Positions 29,922-39,314 of a stretch of 64,000 bases of DNA are shown here, in pieces (the first letter of the stretch is position 1; each line of letters starts with the position of its first letter). The stretch covers positions 72,806-136,805 of the forward strand of contig NZ_JBHULZ010000004.1 of assembly GCF_042684705.1 (NCBI RefSeq), given 5' to 3'. The DNA is from Mesonia sediminis. Lineage in GTDB: Bacteria; Bacteroidota; Bacteroidia; Flavobacteriales; Flavobacteriaceae. The notes beneath the pieces are model-generated. The model did not search any database and was not told where the DNA came from. It saw only the letters and a list, made by a program, of their open reading frames with translations. Both the position numbers and the translations under genes were made by a program.

Positions 29922-32060
29922 ATGAAAAAACTGATTTTATGTTTACTGCTTACCACTTTCATTCTACCTATGCGGGCTAATGAAGGGATGTGGTTTTTAA
30001 TGCATATTGAGCGTTTAAACTACGTTGATATGCAAAAAATGGGACTACAATTAACTCCAGAAGAGATTTATAGTATCAACAACAATAGCTTAAAAGATGC
30101 CATTGTACAGTTTGGAGGCGGTTGTACTGCCGAAATTATTTCTGATCAAGGTTTAGTGCTTACCAATCACCACTGTGGTTACGGTAATATTGCCGAACTG
30201 TCAACAGAAGAAAATGATTACCTCAACAACGGGTTTTGGGCTAAAACCTTTAAAGAGGAGTTAAAGCCTGCCAACCTTTCGGTTCGTTTCTTTGTACGAA
30301 TGGATGATGTGACCGAGCGTATGCTGGCTCAGGTTAATGAAAACATGAGCGAAGATGAGCGCGAAGCTGCCCTTAATAAAGAAATGGCTAAAATACAGCA
30401 AGAAAATAACGAGGGTGGTAAATACACCGTATCGGTTAAATCTTTTTATAGTGGTAATGAATATTACTATTTTGTTTACCAAGATTACAATGATGTAAGA
30501 TTAGTAGGTACTCCTCCTAAAAGCATTGGTAAATTTGGAGGCGATACCGATAACTGGGAGTGGCCAAGACATACCGGTGATTTTGCTTTATTTCGCGTAT
30601 ACGCCGACCAAGACGGAAATCCTGCTGAGTACTCTGAAAACAATGTACCCTTAAAACCTAAATATCACTTACCTACTAGCCTAAAAGGATTTGAGGAAAA
30701 TGACTTTGCTATGATTTTGGGTTACCCAGGAAGAACAAATCGTTGGAAACCAGCTGCAGGAATTGAGCAAAATGTAGAGTATGCTTATCCTGCATGGGTA
30801 GAAGCTTCAAAAACATCTATGGATGTTATGAAGAAATACATGGATAAAAAACAACAGGTAAATTTAGATTATGCTTCTGCCTATGCCGGTATTGCAAATT
30901 ATTGGAAAAACAGGCAAGGAATGATCGATGCTTTAAAAAAGCACAAAACCGCCAAAAGTAAACGTAAAGCCGAGAAAAAGTTCCAGAAATGGGCCAATAA
31001 GCAAGCTACAAATAAGTATAAGGATGTGATGCCTACTATTAACGCTTACTATGAGCGTACTAATAAAGCTAGCGAACACGATAATTATTTGATGCTATTG
31101 TTAAGAACAAGAATAGCTACTTTACCTTATCGACTAGGTAGAACTATGGAATACTTTAGCTCACAAAACGAAGCGAAGCAAGCCGAATTAAAACCGAGAT
31201 TAGAAGCCGAAATCGAAAATTTATATGATGGTCTTTACTTACCATTAGAAAAAGATGTTTTAGCAACTCAATTGCATCTTTACAGCCAGAAAGCAAGTGA
31301 TATTGCACCAATGGTAAAAGATTTAGACGCTAAGCATAGCAGTTTAGCCGATTGGAAAGCTTATGTAGATGCTATTGCTAAAGAAAGTATTTTTAGATCT
31401 CAAGAAGCTTTTACAGCTTTTATGAATAACCCCGATGCCGATATGTTAGCACAAGATGAATTGTATCAATTATCAACTGCCCTATTGAACCGCTACCGCG
31501 CAAAAAGCGATGAAGAGAAGGCTTGGGAAGATAAGTATCAGAAGGCTTATCGCTTAATGATTCAGGGTATGCGTAAGCAAAATCCAGATAAAAAATACTA
31601 TCCAGATGCCAATAGCACTTTGCGTTTAACTTACGGAAAGGTAATCGCTTTACCTAAAGACAAAACCAACGATGCTAAGAAAAACTACTACACCACCTTA
31701 CAAGGTACCGTGGCTAAGTATCAGCCTGGTGACGAAGAATTTGATATGCCCAAAAAACTTATCGAGTTGTATGAGAAAAAAGACTTTGGACAGTATGCTG
31801 ATAAAGATGGATACCTTCCCGTTAATTTCCTAACCGATAATGATATTACTGGTGGAAACTCTGGTTCTCCCGTACTAAATGGTAATGGTGAATTAATTGG
31901 TCTTGCATTTGACGGTAATATCGAAGCTATGGCCGGTGATGTAATCTTTGATGATAAATTACAACGTACCATAAGTGTAGATATTCGCTATGTACTATTT
32001 TTAATAGACAAATATGCAGGAGCAACTCATTTGATAGATGAATTAACTTTAGTTAAGTAA
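29922..32060 (+). CDS. S46 family dipeptidyl peptidase, DPP7-like (hydrophobic P1)
   Basis: This 712-residue exported S46 serine peptidase has a signal peptide (about 1-19), the His motif TNHHCGYG, and the Ser motif TGGNSGSPV. Eighteen residues past the catalytic Ser it has Gly (LAFDGNIEA). That position is Gly673 in P. gingivalis DPP7, which prefers hydrophobic P1 residues, in contrast to Arg in the DPP11-like protein at 23832. The two enzymes are similar from end to end and probably process different dipeptides. It sits on the opposite strand between paaZ and the enoyl-CoA hydratase gene, dividing the paa genes into two groups. Confidence 0.93.
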   Translation: MKKLILCLLLTTFILPMRANEGMWFLMHIERLNYVDMQKMGLQLTPEEIYSINNNSLKDAIVQFGGGCTAEIISDQGLVLTNHHCGYGNIAELSTEENDYLNNGFWAKTFKEELKPANLSVRFFVRMDDVTERMLAQVNENMSEDEREAALNKEMAKIQQENNEGGKYTVSVKSFYSGNEYYYFVYQDYNDVRLVGTPPKSIGKFGGDTDNWEWPRHTGDFALFRVYADQDGNPAEYSENNVPLKPKYHLPTSLKGFEENDFAMILGYPGRTNRWKPAAGIEQNVEYAYPAWVEASKTSMDVMKKYMDKKQQVNLDYASAYAGIANYWKNRQGMIDALKKHKTAKSKRKAEKKFQKWANKQATNKYKDVMPTINAYYERTNKASEHDNYLMLLLRTRIATLPYRLGRTMEYFSSQNEAKQAELKPRLEAEIENLYDGLYLPLEKDVLATQLHLYSQKASDIAPMVKDLDAKHSSLADWKAYVDAIAKESIFRSQEAFTAFMNNPDADMLAQDELYQLSTALLNRYRAKSDEEKAWEDKYQKAYRLMIQGMRKQNPDKKYYPDANSTLRLTYGKVIALPKDKTNDAKKNYYTTLQGTVAKYQPGDEEFDMPKKLIELYEKKDFGQYADKDGYLPVNFLTDNDITGGNSGSPVLNGNGELIGLAFDGNIEAMAGDVIFDDKLQRTISVDIRYVLFLIDKYAGATHLIDELTLVK

Positions 32061-32084
32061 TTTAATCTTTTAATCACAAAAATT

Positions 32085-32117
32085 AAAAAGCCGCTATGTA
32101 AAAATAGCGGCTTTTTT
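32085..32117. terminator. Terminator between the DPP7-like gene and paaZ
   Basis: A 13-bp stem (32085-32097 with 32104-32116) has a 6-base loop and is flanked by A-run and T-run, between convergent genes. Confidence 0.85.
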
Positions 32118-32134
32118 CATGCTTAATTTTTAGT

Positions 32135-34645
32135 TTACCATAAACCAAATTGCTCAAAATGGTGATTAATATGCTTACGCTCTAATAATTCCCATTCAAA
32201 CTTTGATAACTCCCCAAAAACAGCATTTTTGGTGGTTGCATTTGGGTTTTCTCTAAAGAATTGCAAATAAGCCTTCCTAGCCTCAAGCAACTGCTTTTTA
32301 GCTGTATCTAAATTTTCATGCCTCAAGTCGGCTAATTTATCTTTTGGCAACAACGGGAAATCATAGTTTTTAGGCATTGGCTGATAATTCCATAGCGTTT
32401 CTTGCACTTTTTCAATATGCTCTAATGGTGTTACAATTTCAAAATCTTGTATTTGGCCCGCAGCGATACGGTAACTCATTTCTAAATGCTCCAGCATATG
32501 TTGGGGAGTCATCATACCCCAAGCAGCGGGAGTATCTTCTTTTAATTTTGCCAATGCAGAAACAATACTGTTCTCGTTTACCTCAACAAAACGGTTTTGC
32601 TTTTTCTGAACCATCGTTAAAATGGTAGCAATTGCGACCAATTTATCTTCCTCCTCAACTGCATTCACGTCAAATACTTCTACATACCATTTTACAATTC
32701 CGCTAGGCAGTTCTTTCCCTTTTTGATCTCGATCTACTTTTTCTTTACACGTCAAGCGGACTTGAATCGTATCATTATGGTACATAGGTCTTAAAAAGCG
32801 AATTTCCTCTAAGCCATAATTTGCCGCCACAGGACCTTTATTTGGATAAACAAATAAGCCAGCTGCCGCCGATATAATAAAATAACCGTGTGCCGTTCTC
32901 TGTTCAAAAATACTGCCGTCTAAAGAAGTTATATCGGTATGGGCATAAAAATGATCCCAAGTAAGATTACCAAAATTAACGATATCGGTATCCGTAAGGG
33001 TTCTATTATGCGTCTTTAAAGACATCCCTGGCTTGATATCTTCCCAATGGTATGCAAACGGATGCTTCTCAGCCTCCTTGTACTTTGCCTTTGGTTGATA
33101 AATTCCTGTAATCTCTGTTAAAGTAGTTGGTGAACCTTGAATAGCACAACGCTGCATATAATGCTTAATACCGCGCTTACCACCCATTTCTTCACCACCT
33201 CCAGCTCTACCAGGTCCACCATGAACTAGCATAGGCAAGGGCGAACCGTGCCCCGTGCTTTGTTTTGCACTTTCACGGTTAATAACCAAGATTCTTCCGT
33301 GATGGGTTGCCGCTTTTACCGTGTAGTCACGCGCTACTTGGTCATCATTAGTTGCGATAGAACTTACCAATGAACCTTTACCCATTTTTGAAAGCTTAAT
33401 GGCTTCGTCTAAATTCTTGTACGGCATAATAGTGCTAACCGGGCCAAAGGCTTCTGTATCGTGCACGGCTAAGTTCTGCAATGGTTTATCTTCTCTTAAA
33501 AGAATAGGCGACATAAAAGCTCCTTTTTTAGCGTCGGCACCAATAGTTTCAATATGCTCTAAATCTCCATAAACCAATGAAGCTGTCTGACTTAAATCTT
33601 GAACGCGTTCGCGCACCTCTTGCACTTGATCTTTACTCACTAAAGCTCCCATACGAACTTCTTTAAGTCTTGGGTCTCCTATGGTTACTTTACTCAGCGC
33701 TTTACCCAAGGCAATTTGAACATCTTCAACCAGTTTCTCTGGCACAATAACGCGGCGTATAGCCGTACATTTTTGTCCGCACTTCACCGTCATTTCATTA
33801 CGCACCTCCTTAATAAACAAATCAAATTCAGGTGTTCCTGGCACTGCATCCTCTCCTAAAATAGAAGCATTTAAAGAATCTGCTTCCATATTAAAAGGAA
33901 CTGACTCTTGCAACAAACGCTTATGAGATTTTAGCATTCTACCGGTATCGGCAGAACCTGTAAAAGTAACCACATCTTGCGATTCTACTGTATCTAAAAT
34001 AGATCGGGCAGAACCCGAAATAAGCTGCAGCGAACCTTCTGGTAAAATACCCGACTGAATAATTTCGCGCACCACAGCCTCGGTTAAAAACGCAGTATTG
34101 GTTGCCGGTTTTACCACAGCAGGCATACCGGCCATCCAGTTTACGGCACATTTTTCTAACATTCCCCAAACAGGAAAATTAAATGCATTAATATGAACCG
34201 CTACTCCCTCTTTAGGCACTAAAATATGATGCGCCATGAAACGGCCACCTCTTGATAAATCTATAGGATCTCCTTCGACATCGAATGCTTGATTCGGAAA
34301 AACTTTTCGCAAAGAAGCATTGGCAAATAAATTACCAAATCCACCTTCTATATCTATCCAACTATCTATTTTAGTTGCTCCGGTTTTATAACTGATTTCG
34401 TAAAATTGTTTTTTCTTTTTTGTAAGATGTAGGGCTAGCTTCTTTAGCATATTGCCTCGCTCTTGAAAAGTCATTCTACGCAAAGTGTCACCTTGTTTCC
34501 TCCCGTATTGTAGAACCTTTTCAAAATCAAAACCGCTGGTATCACTAAGCGCAATGGTTTCGCCCGAAACGGCATCAACCATAGGCACTCCTTCACCAGA
34601 ACCGGCCACCCATTTCCCTTCTATATAACTTTCTAATTTTTGCAT
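32135..34645 (-). CDS. paaZ: PaaZ, bifunctional oxepin-CoA hydrolase/aldehyde dehydrogenase, with C-terminal DUF1569 domain
   Basis: PaaZ opens the oxepin-CoA ring and oxidises the resulting semialdehyde. The 836-residue protein is longer than the roughly 680 residues of the E. coli enzyme. Aldehyde dehydrogenase part (about 1-520): catalytic Cys293 in VKCGQKCTAIRR and Glu254 in NMEAD. MaoC-like hydratase part (about 535-675): WDHFYAHTDITS...QRTAHGYFIIS. Then an extra domain of about 150 residues of the DUF1569 (DinB-like) type, with WGMMTPQHMLEHLEMSYR and a C-terminal KHINHHFEQFGLW. ATG 34645 is the family start. A 24-base palindrome lies just upstream (34664-34687). Confidence 0.95.
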   Translation of the reverse strand: MQKLESYIEGKWVAGSGEGVPMVDAVSGETIALSDTSGFDFEKVLQYGRKQGDTLRRMTFQERGNMLKKLALHLTKKKKQFYEISYKTGATKIDSWIDIEGGFGNLFANASLRKVFPNQAFDVEGDPIDLSRGGRFMAHHILVPKEGVAVHINAFNFPVWGMLEKCAVNWMAGMPAVVKPATNTAFLTEAVVREIIQSGILPEGSLQLISGSARSILDTVESQDVVTFTGSADTGRMLKSHKRLLQESVPFNMEADSLNASILGEDAVPGTPEFDLFIKEVRNEMTVKCGQKCTAIRRVIVPEKLVEDVQIALGKALSKVTIGDPRLKEVRMGALVSKDQVQEVRERVQDLSQTASLVYGDLEHIETIGADAKKGAFMSPILLREDKPLQNLAVHDTEAFGPVSTIMPYKNLDEAIKLSKMGKGSLVSSIATNDDQVARDYTVKAATHHGRILVINRESAKQSTGHGSPLPMLVHGGPGRAGGGEEMGGKRGIKHYMQRCAIQGSPTTLTEITGIYQPKAKYKEAEKHPFAYHWEDIKPGMSLKTHNRTLTDTDIVNFGNLTWDHFYAHTDITSLDGSIFEQRTAHGYFIISAAAGLFVYPNKGPVAANYGLEEIRFLRPMYHNDTIQVRLTCKEKVDRDQKGKELPSGIVKWYVEVFDVNAVEEEDKLVAIATILTMVQKKQNRFVEVNENSIVSALAKLKEDTPAAWGMMTPQHMLEHLEMSYRIAAGQIQDFEIVTPLEHIEKVQETLWNYQPMPKNYDFPLLPKDKLADLRHENLDTAKKQLLEARKAYLQFFRENPNATTKNAVFGELSKFEWELLERKHINHHFEQFGLW

Positions 34646-34663
34646 GTCAATCTTTTTTCTCTC

Positions 34664-34687
34664 CTTTACGGATTGCAATCCGTAAAG
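34664..34687. promoter_or_regulatory. 24-base perfect palindrome between paaJ and paaZ
   Basis: Bases 34664-34675 are the exact reverse complement of 34676-34687 (half-site CTTTACGGATTG). It lies 19 bases before the paaZ ATG. It may be an operator, an RNA hairpin within the transcript, or a member of an iterated repeat family; CTTTACGGAT also recurs inside other genes of the window. Confidence 0.5.
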
Positions 34688-34767
34688 ACATTAAACATAT
34701 TGTACTATTATTAAGCCTTATTTTTTTGTTACTTATTAATTTTTAGGACTTTAATTCGCCTTTAACG

Positions 34768-35973
34768 CTAACTTACATTTTCGATAACCGCTGCATATCC
34801 CTGTCCTACCCCTACACACATAGTTATTAAGGCATATTTTTTACCGGTTAATTGAAGTTCTAACGCTGCCGAATAGGCCAATCTAGCTCCTGTGACCCCA
34901 AGTGGATGTCCCAAAGCTATAGCACCTCCATTTGGATTAATTCTTGGGTCGTTATCTTTTAATCCCCAAGCTCGTATACAAGCTAGTGCTTGAGCGGCGA
35001 AAGCCTCATTCAATTCAATCACATCCATATCATCCATGGTGAGGCCTGCTTTCTCAAGCGCTTTATTTGAAGCCTGAACCGGACCAATACCCATGATTCT
35101 AGGTTCTACTCCAACAACTGCCGAACTCAAAATTTTGGCCATTGGCTTTAAACCATATTGCTCTACGGCTTTGCTCGATGCAATGATTGTTGCTGCAGCA
35201 CCGTCATTAAGACCAGAGGAGTTACCTGCGGTAACGCTTCCTTCTTTTCTAAAGGCAGGTCTAAGCTTAGCCAAAATTTCTTTTGTGGTGGTAGGTTTTA
35301 CAAACTCATCTTGATTAAATAAAATAGGGTCTTTTTTACGACGCGGAATTTCTACCGTAACAAGCTCTTTACTCAAACGTCCGTTTTTTTGAGCTTCGGT
35401 TGCTTTCATTTGACTCCAATAGGCAAACGCATCTTGATCTTCACGTGCAATTTTGTACTTATCAACTAAGTTTTCGGCGGTAAGCCCCATCCCATCTGTA
35501 CCGTACATCTCATGTAATTTCGGATTAACAAACCGCCAACCAAAACTGGTGTCATACATTTTTGCATCATTTCCAAAGGCACTAGAAGGTTTGGCTATAG
35601 CATAAGGGCCACGAGTCATATGCTCTAAGCCTCCGGCTATAAAAATATCTCCATCACCGGTATGAATGGCTCGATGGGCGTGAATAATTGCTGACAAACC
35701 ACTACTACATAAACGATTTACTGTTTCACCTGGAACGCTATAAGGTAATTCTGCCAATAAGGCGCACATTCTAGCTACGTTTCTATTATCTTCTCCAGCT
35801 TGATTAGCACAACCTAAAATAACATCGGCGTACGCTTCTTTAGGGATGTTTGGATTGCGACGAACCACCTCTTTGATGACTAAAGCACCTAAATCGTCTG
35901 TACGTACTGGCGAAAGTGCTCCTTTATAATTTCCTATAGGGGTTCTTATTCCATCTATTATATAACTGCTCAT
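34768..35973 (-). CDS. paaJ: 3-oxoadipyl-CoA/3-oxo-5,6-dehydrosuberyl-CoA thiolase
   Basis: PaaJ cleaves the two 3-oxoacyl-CoA intermediates of phenylacetate breakdown to acetyl-CoA and succinyl-CoA. The 401-residue thiolase has the nucleophilic Cys89 in VNRLCSSGLSA, the late His in GGAIALGHPLGVTGAR, and the second active-site Cys in MCVGVGQGYA. The length and the RTDDLGALVIKEVV start fit PcaF/PaaJ. It lies 122 bases upstream of paaZ in the paa run. Confidence 0.93.
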   Translation of the reverse strand: MSSYIIDGIRTPIGNYKGALSPVRTDDLGALVIKEVVRRNPNIPKEAYADVILGCANQAGEDNRNVARMCALLAELPYSVPGETVNRLCSSGLSAIIHAHRAIHTGDGDIFIAGGLEHMTRGPYAIAKPSSAFGNDAKMYDTSFGWRFVNPKLHEMYGTDGMGLTAENLVDKYKIAREDQDAFAYWSQMKATEAQKNGRLSKELVTVEIPRRKKDPILFNQDEFVKPTTTKEILAKLRPAFRKEGSVTAGNSSGLNDGAAATIIASSKAVEQYGLKPMAKILSSAVVGVEPRIMGIGPVQASNKALEKAGLTMDDMDVIELNEAFAAQALACIRAWGLKDNDPRINPNGGAIALGHPLGVTGARLAYSAALELQLTGKKYALITMCVGVGQGYAAVIENVS

Positions 35974-36177
35974 AGGTATATTTTTATTTAAAGTTTTAAA
36001 AATAAATAAAACTTAGGAATAGACACACTAAACCGAGTAGTTTATATAATTGGGTTAAAATCTTAGAGCTACCCATTATTTTAGTTACCCTTAAAATTAA
36101 GAACAACTCAGCATTAACTATTTAAAAAACAAACCAAAATTGAATTAAGATATAAAAAAATTTACTTGTTATATGAT

Positions 36178-37044
36178 TTAATTGGAAATATTAAGCGCTT
36201 CAAAAGTGTTATGTTGCTTCATATCGCCCGATTGAAAACCTTTTAGAAACCAATATATTCTTTGTTTAGAGGTGCCGTGCGTAAAAGTATCTGGGTTTAC
36301 CGAACCACGCACTCTTTTTTGGATAGCGTCATCGCCCACGGCTTGTGCAGCACTTAAAGCCTCTTCTATGTCGCCTTTTTCTAAATATTGTTGATTATAG
36401 TGCGCCCATAAACCTGCATAAAAATCGGCTTGTAACTCGAGGGCTACAGACAGTTTATTGGCTTCTACAGTATTCATATTTTGTTGTGCTTGACGCACTT
36501 TTTGCGAGGTTCCTAAAAGGGTTTGAACGTGATGACCAATTTCATGAGCCGTGACATAAGCCATAGCAAAATCACCTCTTTTTGCTCCGAAACGAGTATA
36601 TAATTCATTAAAAAAAGTAAGGTCCATATACACATTTTTGTCGGCTGGACAATAAAACGGGCCGGTTGCAGCGGTTGCATTACCACATTTTGTTTGTACC
36701 GCATCGCTAAACAAAATCATTTTTGGCTTTTGATATTCTCCTATGTTATTTTGGCGAAAAATCTGTGTCCACACATCTTCTGTATCGGCAAGAATGGTTG
36801 CCATGAAATCGCCTAATTCCTTTTCTTGGTCGGTTAATTCTCTTTCAACAACCTGTTGTGATGCGTTATTGGTGTTGAGTTGATTTAATACGGGTGCGAC
36901 AGTTTGACCAGTTTCTCCGCCAAAAACCTGAAGTAATACGACGATAATTGCAATTAAACCACCTCCCGCGGCAATTTTACCTTTGCCACTCATACCTCTA
37001 CGATCTTCTAAATTATTACTTTTGCGTCTTCCTTTCCATTTCAT
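36178..37044 (-). CDS. Neutral zinc metallopeptidase, YpfJ family
   Basis: This 288-residue membrane-anchored predicted peptidase has one N-terminal membrane segment (about 26-42, GGGLIAIIVVLLQVFGG) after a basic cytoplasmic start with SNNLEDRRG, a family marker. The HEIGH zinc motif is at 167-171 in AYVTAHEIGHHVQ, and a downstream ELQADFYAGLWAHY supplies the third ligand. The role of the family is not established. It lies between paaI and paaJ with gaps of about 190-205 bases on both sides, so it may have its own promoter and may not belong to the pathway. Confidence 0.92.
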   Translation of the reverse strand: MKWKGRRKSNNLEDRRGMSGKGKIAAGGGLIAIIVVLLQVFGGETGQTVAPVLNQLNTNNASQQVVERELTDQEKELGDFMATILADTEDVWTQIFRQNNIGEYQKPKMILFSDAVQTKCGNATAATGPFYCPADKNVYMDLTFFNELYTRFGAKRGDFAMAYVTAHEIGHHVQTLLGTSQKVRQAQQNMNTVEANKLSVALELQADFYAGLWAHYNQQYLEKGDIEEALSAAQAVGDDAIQKRVRGSVNPDTFTHGTSKQRIYWFLKGFQSGDMKQHNTFEALNISN

Positions 37045-37195
37045 AACTGAAAATTTATTTTTGTTTTCAATAAATATAGTGAATATTTACAGTTAATCTT
37101 CTTTGCGCGAGGGATAGCAGCGGCATCTTTTTTTGCTTACTACTGGTTAAATGAATTACAAAAAGGTTTTTGCAAAAAAAATATAGCGTATAGCC

Positions 37196-37219
37196 CGACC
37201 CCTTTCTTTTAAGGGGTCG
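37196..37219 (-). terminator. Hairpin downstream of paaI
   Basis: A 9-bp GC-rich stem (37196-37204 with 37211-37219) has a 6-base loop and lies 17 bases past the paaI stop. The T-run on the minus strand begins only about 10-20 bases after the stem, so it is a weak terminator candidate or a processing/stability structure. Confidence 0.45.
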
Positions 37220-37235
37220 CGCCCAAAAGCTTATT

Positions 37236-37658
37236 TTATATTTCCCAGTCTACATTTGTTCTATAAGTGACTCCTTTAAAAAGGGCCACCAATTGATTGT
37301 CTTTTTTTATTTCAACAATATAGAAGCCGAGCTTATTTTTTTGACTCTTTACATCTGACTCTGCAATGAGAATATCGCCCTCTTCTAGCGCCTCGATGTG
37401 GTTGATAGAACTCTCTATTGATACCGCTTTTTTACCATACGTATTACAAGCAAATCCGAAAGCGGTGTCTGCTAAAGCGTAAGTTATACCGCCGTGGGCT
37501 TTTTTCATGCTGTTAAGCATGTCTTTACGAATTTGCATTTTTAATTGGCAATAGCCTTCTTTTACGTCAAGAATTTGAATGCCTAACCACTTACTGTAGG
37601 CATCGTTCTCTAGCATTTTATAAGGTATTTGCTTCGCCTTATCATCGGATTTACCCAT
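37236..37658 (-). CDS. paaI: PaaI, hydroxyphenylacetyl-CoA thioesterase
   Basis: PaaI is a hot-dog-fold thioesterase that releases dead-end CoA thioesters formed in the phenylacetate pathway. The 140-residue length is typical. Seen: N49, H55 and D64 in NSMKKAHGGITYALADTAFGFA, which match the catalytic N/HGG/D set of PaaI. It is 8 bases from the preceding small membrane protein gene, implying cotranscription, and a hairpin follows. Confidence 0.92.
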   Translation of the reverse strand: MGKSDDKAKQIPYKMLENDAYSKWLGIQILDVKEGYCQLKMQIRKDMLNSMKKAHGGITYALADTAFGFACNTYGKKAVSIESSINHIEALEEGDILIAESDVKSQKNKLGFYIVEIKKDNQLVALFKGVTYRTNVDWEI

Positions 37659-37666
37659 AAAATATT

Positions 37667-38095
37667 TTAGCCCATTTTGTTGTTGATGATAGATACTTTA
37701 ATTTTATAACCCAACCAAGCCATAGGTATATAAGCTAGCAGTAAATCTAGAAAAATAAACCAAGTTGGTGCTGGAATCATAAAACTAGCAACAATACCTC
37801 CTATTAGGAAAAAGCCTCCCACAATCAGGGCTAATAAGGCTTCTTTTTTTACTCCCAATAAGGCAGCAAAAAAGCCACCTACTAAAGTACCCAAGGCATG
37901 AGCTAGAAATGCAAATAAATAATGTTTAGCAGTCAAGGAATCTGCCGCGGCTTTTAAGCCTTCTACGGTTGTGGTATCTACACCAGCCGGATATTCGATT
38001 AGTGATGGTGCTAAATAAATTATTGCAGAATTGGTAATACCACCGATAAGGGCACCTATGATAACCGCCAAAATGTTCCTAATGATTCTTTTCAT
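37667..38095 (-). CDS. Small hypothetical membrane protein within the paa operon
   Basis: This 142-residue hydrophobic protein has four membrane segments (about 5-27, 55-77, 82-103 and 108-128) and no charged motif that I recognise. It lies between paaH (12 bases away) and paaI (8 bases away), so it is transcribed with them. I cannot name the family and do not know whether it acts in phenylacetate use. Similar four-helix proteins are scattered in Bacteroidetes next to metabolic genes. Confidence 0.75.
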   Translation of the reverse strand: MKRIIRNILAVIIGALIGGITNSAIIYLAPSLIEYPAGVDTTTVEGLKAAADSLTAKHYLFAFLAHALGTLVGGFFAALLGVKKEALLALIVGGFFLIGGIVASFMIPAPTWFIFLDLLLAYIPMAWLGYKIKVSIINNKMG

Positions 38096-38107
38096 ACCTC
38101 TAATTCT

Positions 38108-39280
38108 TTAGGTTAATATAAAATTTTCATTTTGTTTTGCCATTTTTCTTAGCAGAGGACTACAACGATATCGGTCTTCGTGATATTCATCATACAGTGC
38201 GTCTAATTGTTTAACACACCAAGCTATTCCTTTTTCGTTTGCCCAAGATAGTAGTCCCTTGGGGTAGTTCACGCCTTTTGTCATGGCAAGGTCTATATCT
38301 TTTCCCGTTGCAATATTTAAAAACAATGCATCTGCCGCTTCATTTATTAGCATTACTAATATACGATTAAAAATGTAGTGTGCCGTATCATCACTAAGGT
38401 TGATGTTTTGATTTTCTTTCTCGAGGGCTTTCCCGTCTTGATAAGTATAAAAGCCTTTTCCTGTTTTTCTTCCCAGGTAACCGGCTTCGGCTAGTCTTTT
38501 TTGTGTAAACGAAGGCTTATATCTCGGATCAAAATAAAATTCTTTAAAAACGGTTTCGGTAACGGTGTAATTCACATCGTGCCCTATAAAATCCATCAGT
38601 TCAAAGGGTCCCATTCTAAACTTACCCAAATCTTTCATTACGTGATCAATTTCGAGTAAATCGGCTTTACCTTCTTCGTAAATCCGAAGTGCCTCACCAT
38701 AAAATGGCCTTGCCACGCGATTAACTATAAAACCCGGGGTATCTTTGGCCAGCACACCAATCTTGCCCCAATCTTTAATAGTCTTAACCACTTTTTCTTT
38801 TACTGAATTCGAGGTTTGTACAGCTGGAATAATTTCTACCAAGAGCATAAGAGGGGCTGGATTAAAAAAATGTATTCCTATTACACGTTCAGAAATTTTT
38901 AAAGCCGAAGCGATAGACGCAATAGAAAGCGAAGAAGTATTGGTAGCAATAATTGCGTTGTCTGACTGGTACGTTTCTAACTCTTGAAAGACCTTTTGTT
39001 TGATGTCTAAATTTTCAATAATGGCTTCAATAGTTAAGTCAGCTTCAGCTAAATCCTTTAAGTGAGTAACATAGGTTATATTCTGTTGGATGCGCCTTTT
39101 TTCGGTATCATCGATTCTATTTTTTTCAATTAATCGATTCAGTACTTTTTCAAGTTTGGTTTTACTCGCTTCTAAAGCTTCTGATTTTGTATCGTAAAGT
39201 AACACCTTGTTTCCGGCAGTAGCTGCCACTTGAGCTATTCCGCTACCCATGGTTCCTGCTCCTATTACAGCTGTTTTCAT
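38108..39280 (-). CDS. paaH: 3-hydroxyacyl-CoA dehydrogenase, PaaH
   Basis: PaaH oxidises 3-hydroxyadipyl-CoA to 3-oxoadipyl-CoA with NAD+. The 390-residue protein has the Rossmann motif GAGTMGSGIAQ (7-17), the ATNTSSLSI block, the catalytic HFFNPAPLM segment, and two C-terminal helical 3HCDH domains (FIGHDVNYTV, GYLGRKTGKGFYTY). The length fits a version with both C-terminal domains but shorter than E. coli PaaH (475). It lies 34 bases after paaG. Confidence 0.93.
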   Translation of the reverse strand: MKTAVIGAGTMGSGIAQVAATAGNKVLLYDTKSEALEASKTKLEKVLNRLIEKNRIDDTEKRRIQQNITYVTHLKDLAEADLTIEAIIENLDIKQKVFQELETYQSDNAIIATNTSSLSIASIASALKISERVIGIHFFNPAPLMLLVEIIPAVQTSNSVKEKVVKTIKDWGKIGVLAKDTPGFIVNRVARPFYGEALRIYEEGKADLLEIDHVMKDLGKFRMGPFELMDFIGHDVNYTVTETVFKEFYFDPRYKPSFTQKRLAEAGYLGRKTGKGFYTYQDGKALEKENQNINLSDDTAHYIFNRILVMLINEAADALFLNIATGKDIDLAMTKGVNYPKGLLSWANEKGIAWCVKQLDALYDEYHEDRYRCSPLLRKMAKQNENFILT

Positions 39281-39314
39281 CTTATTTCTTTTTAGACGGA
39301 TTTAAAAAATTCGG

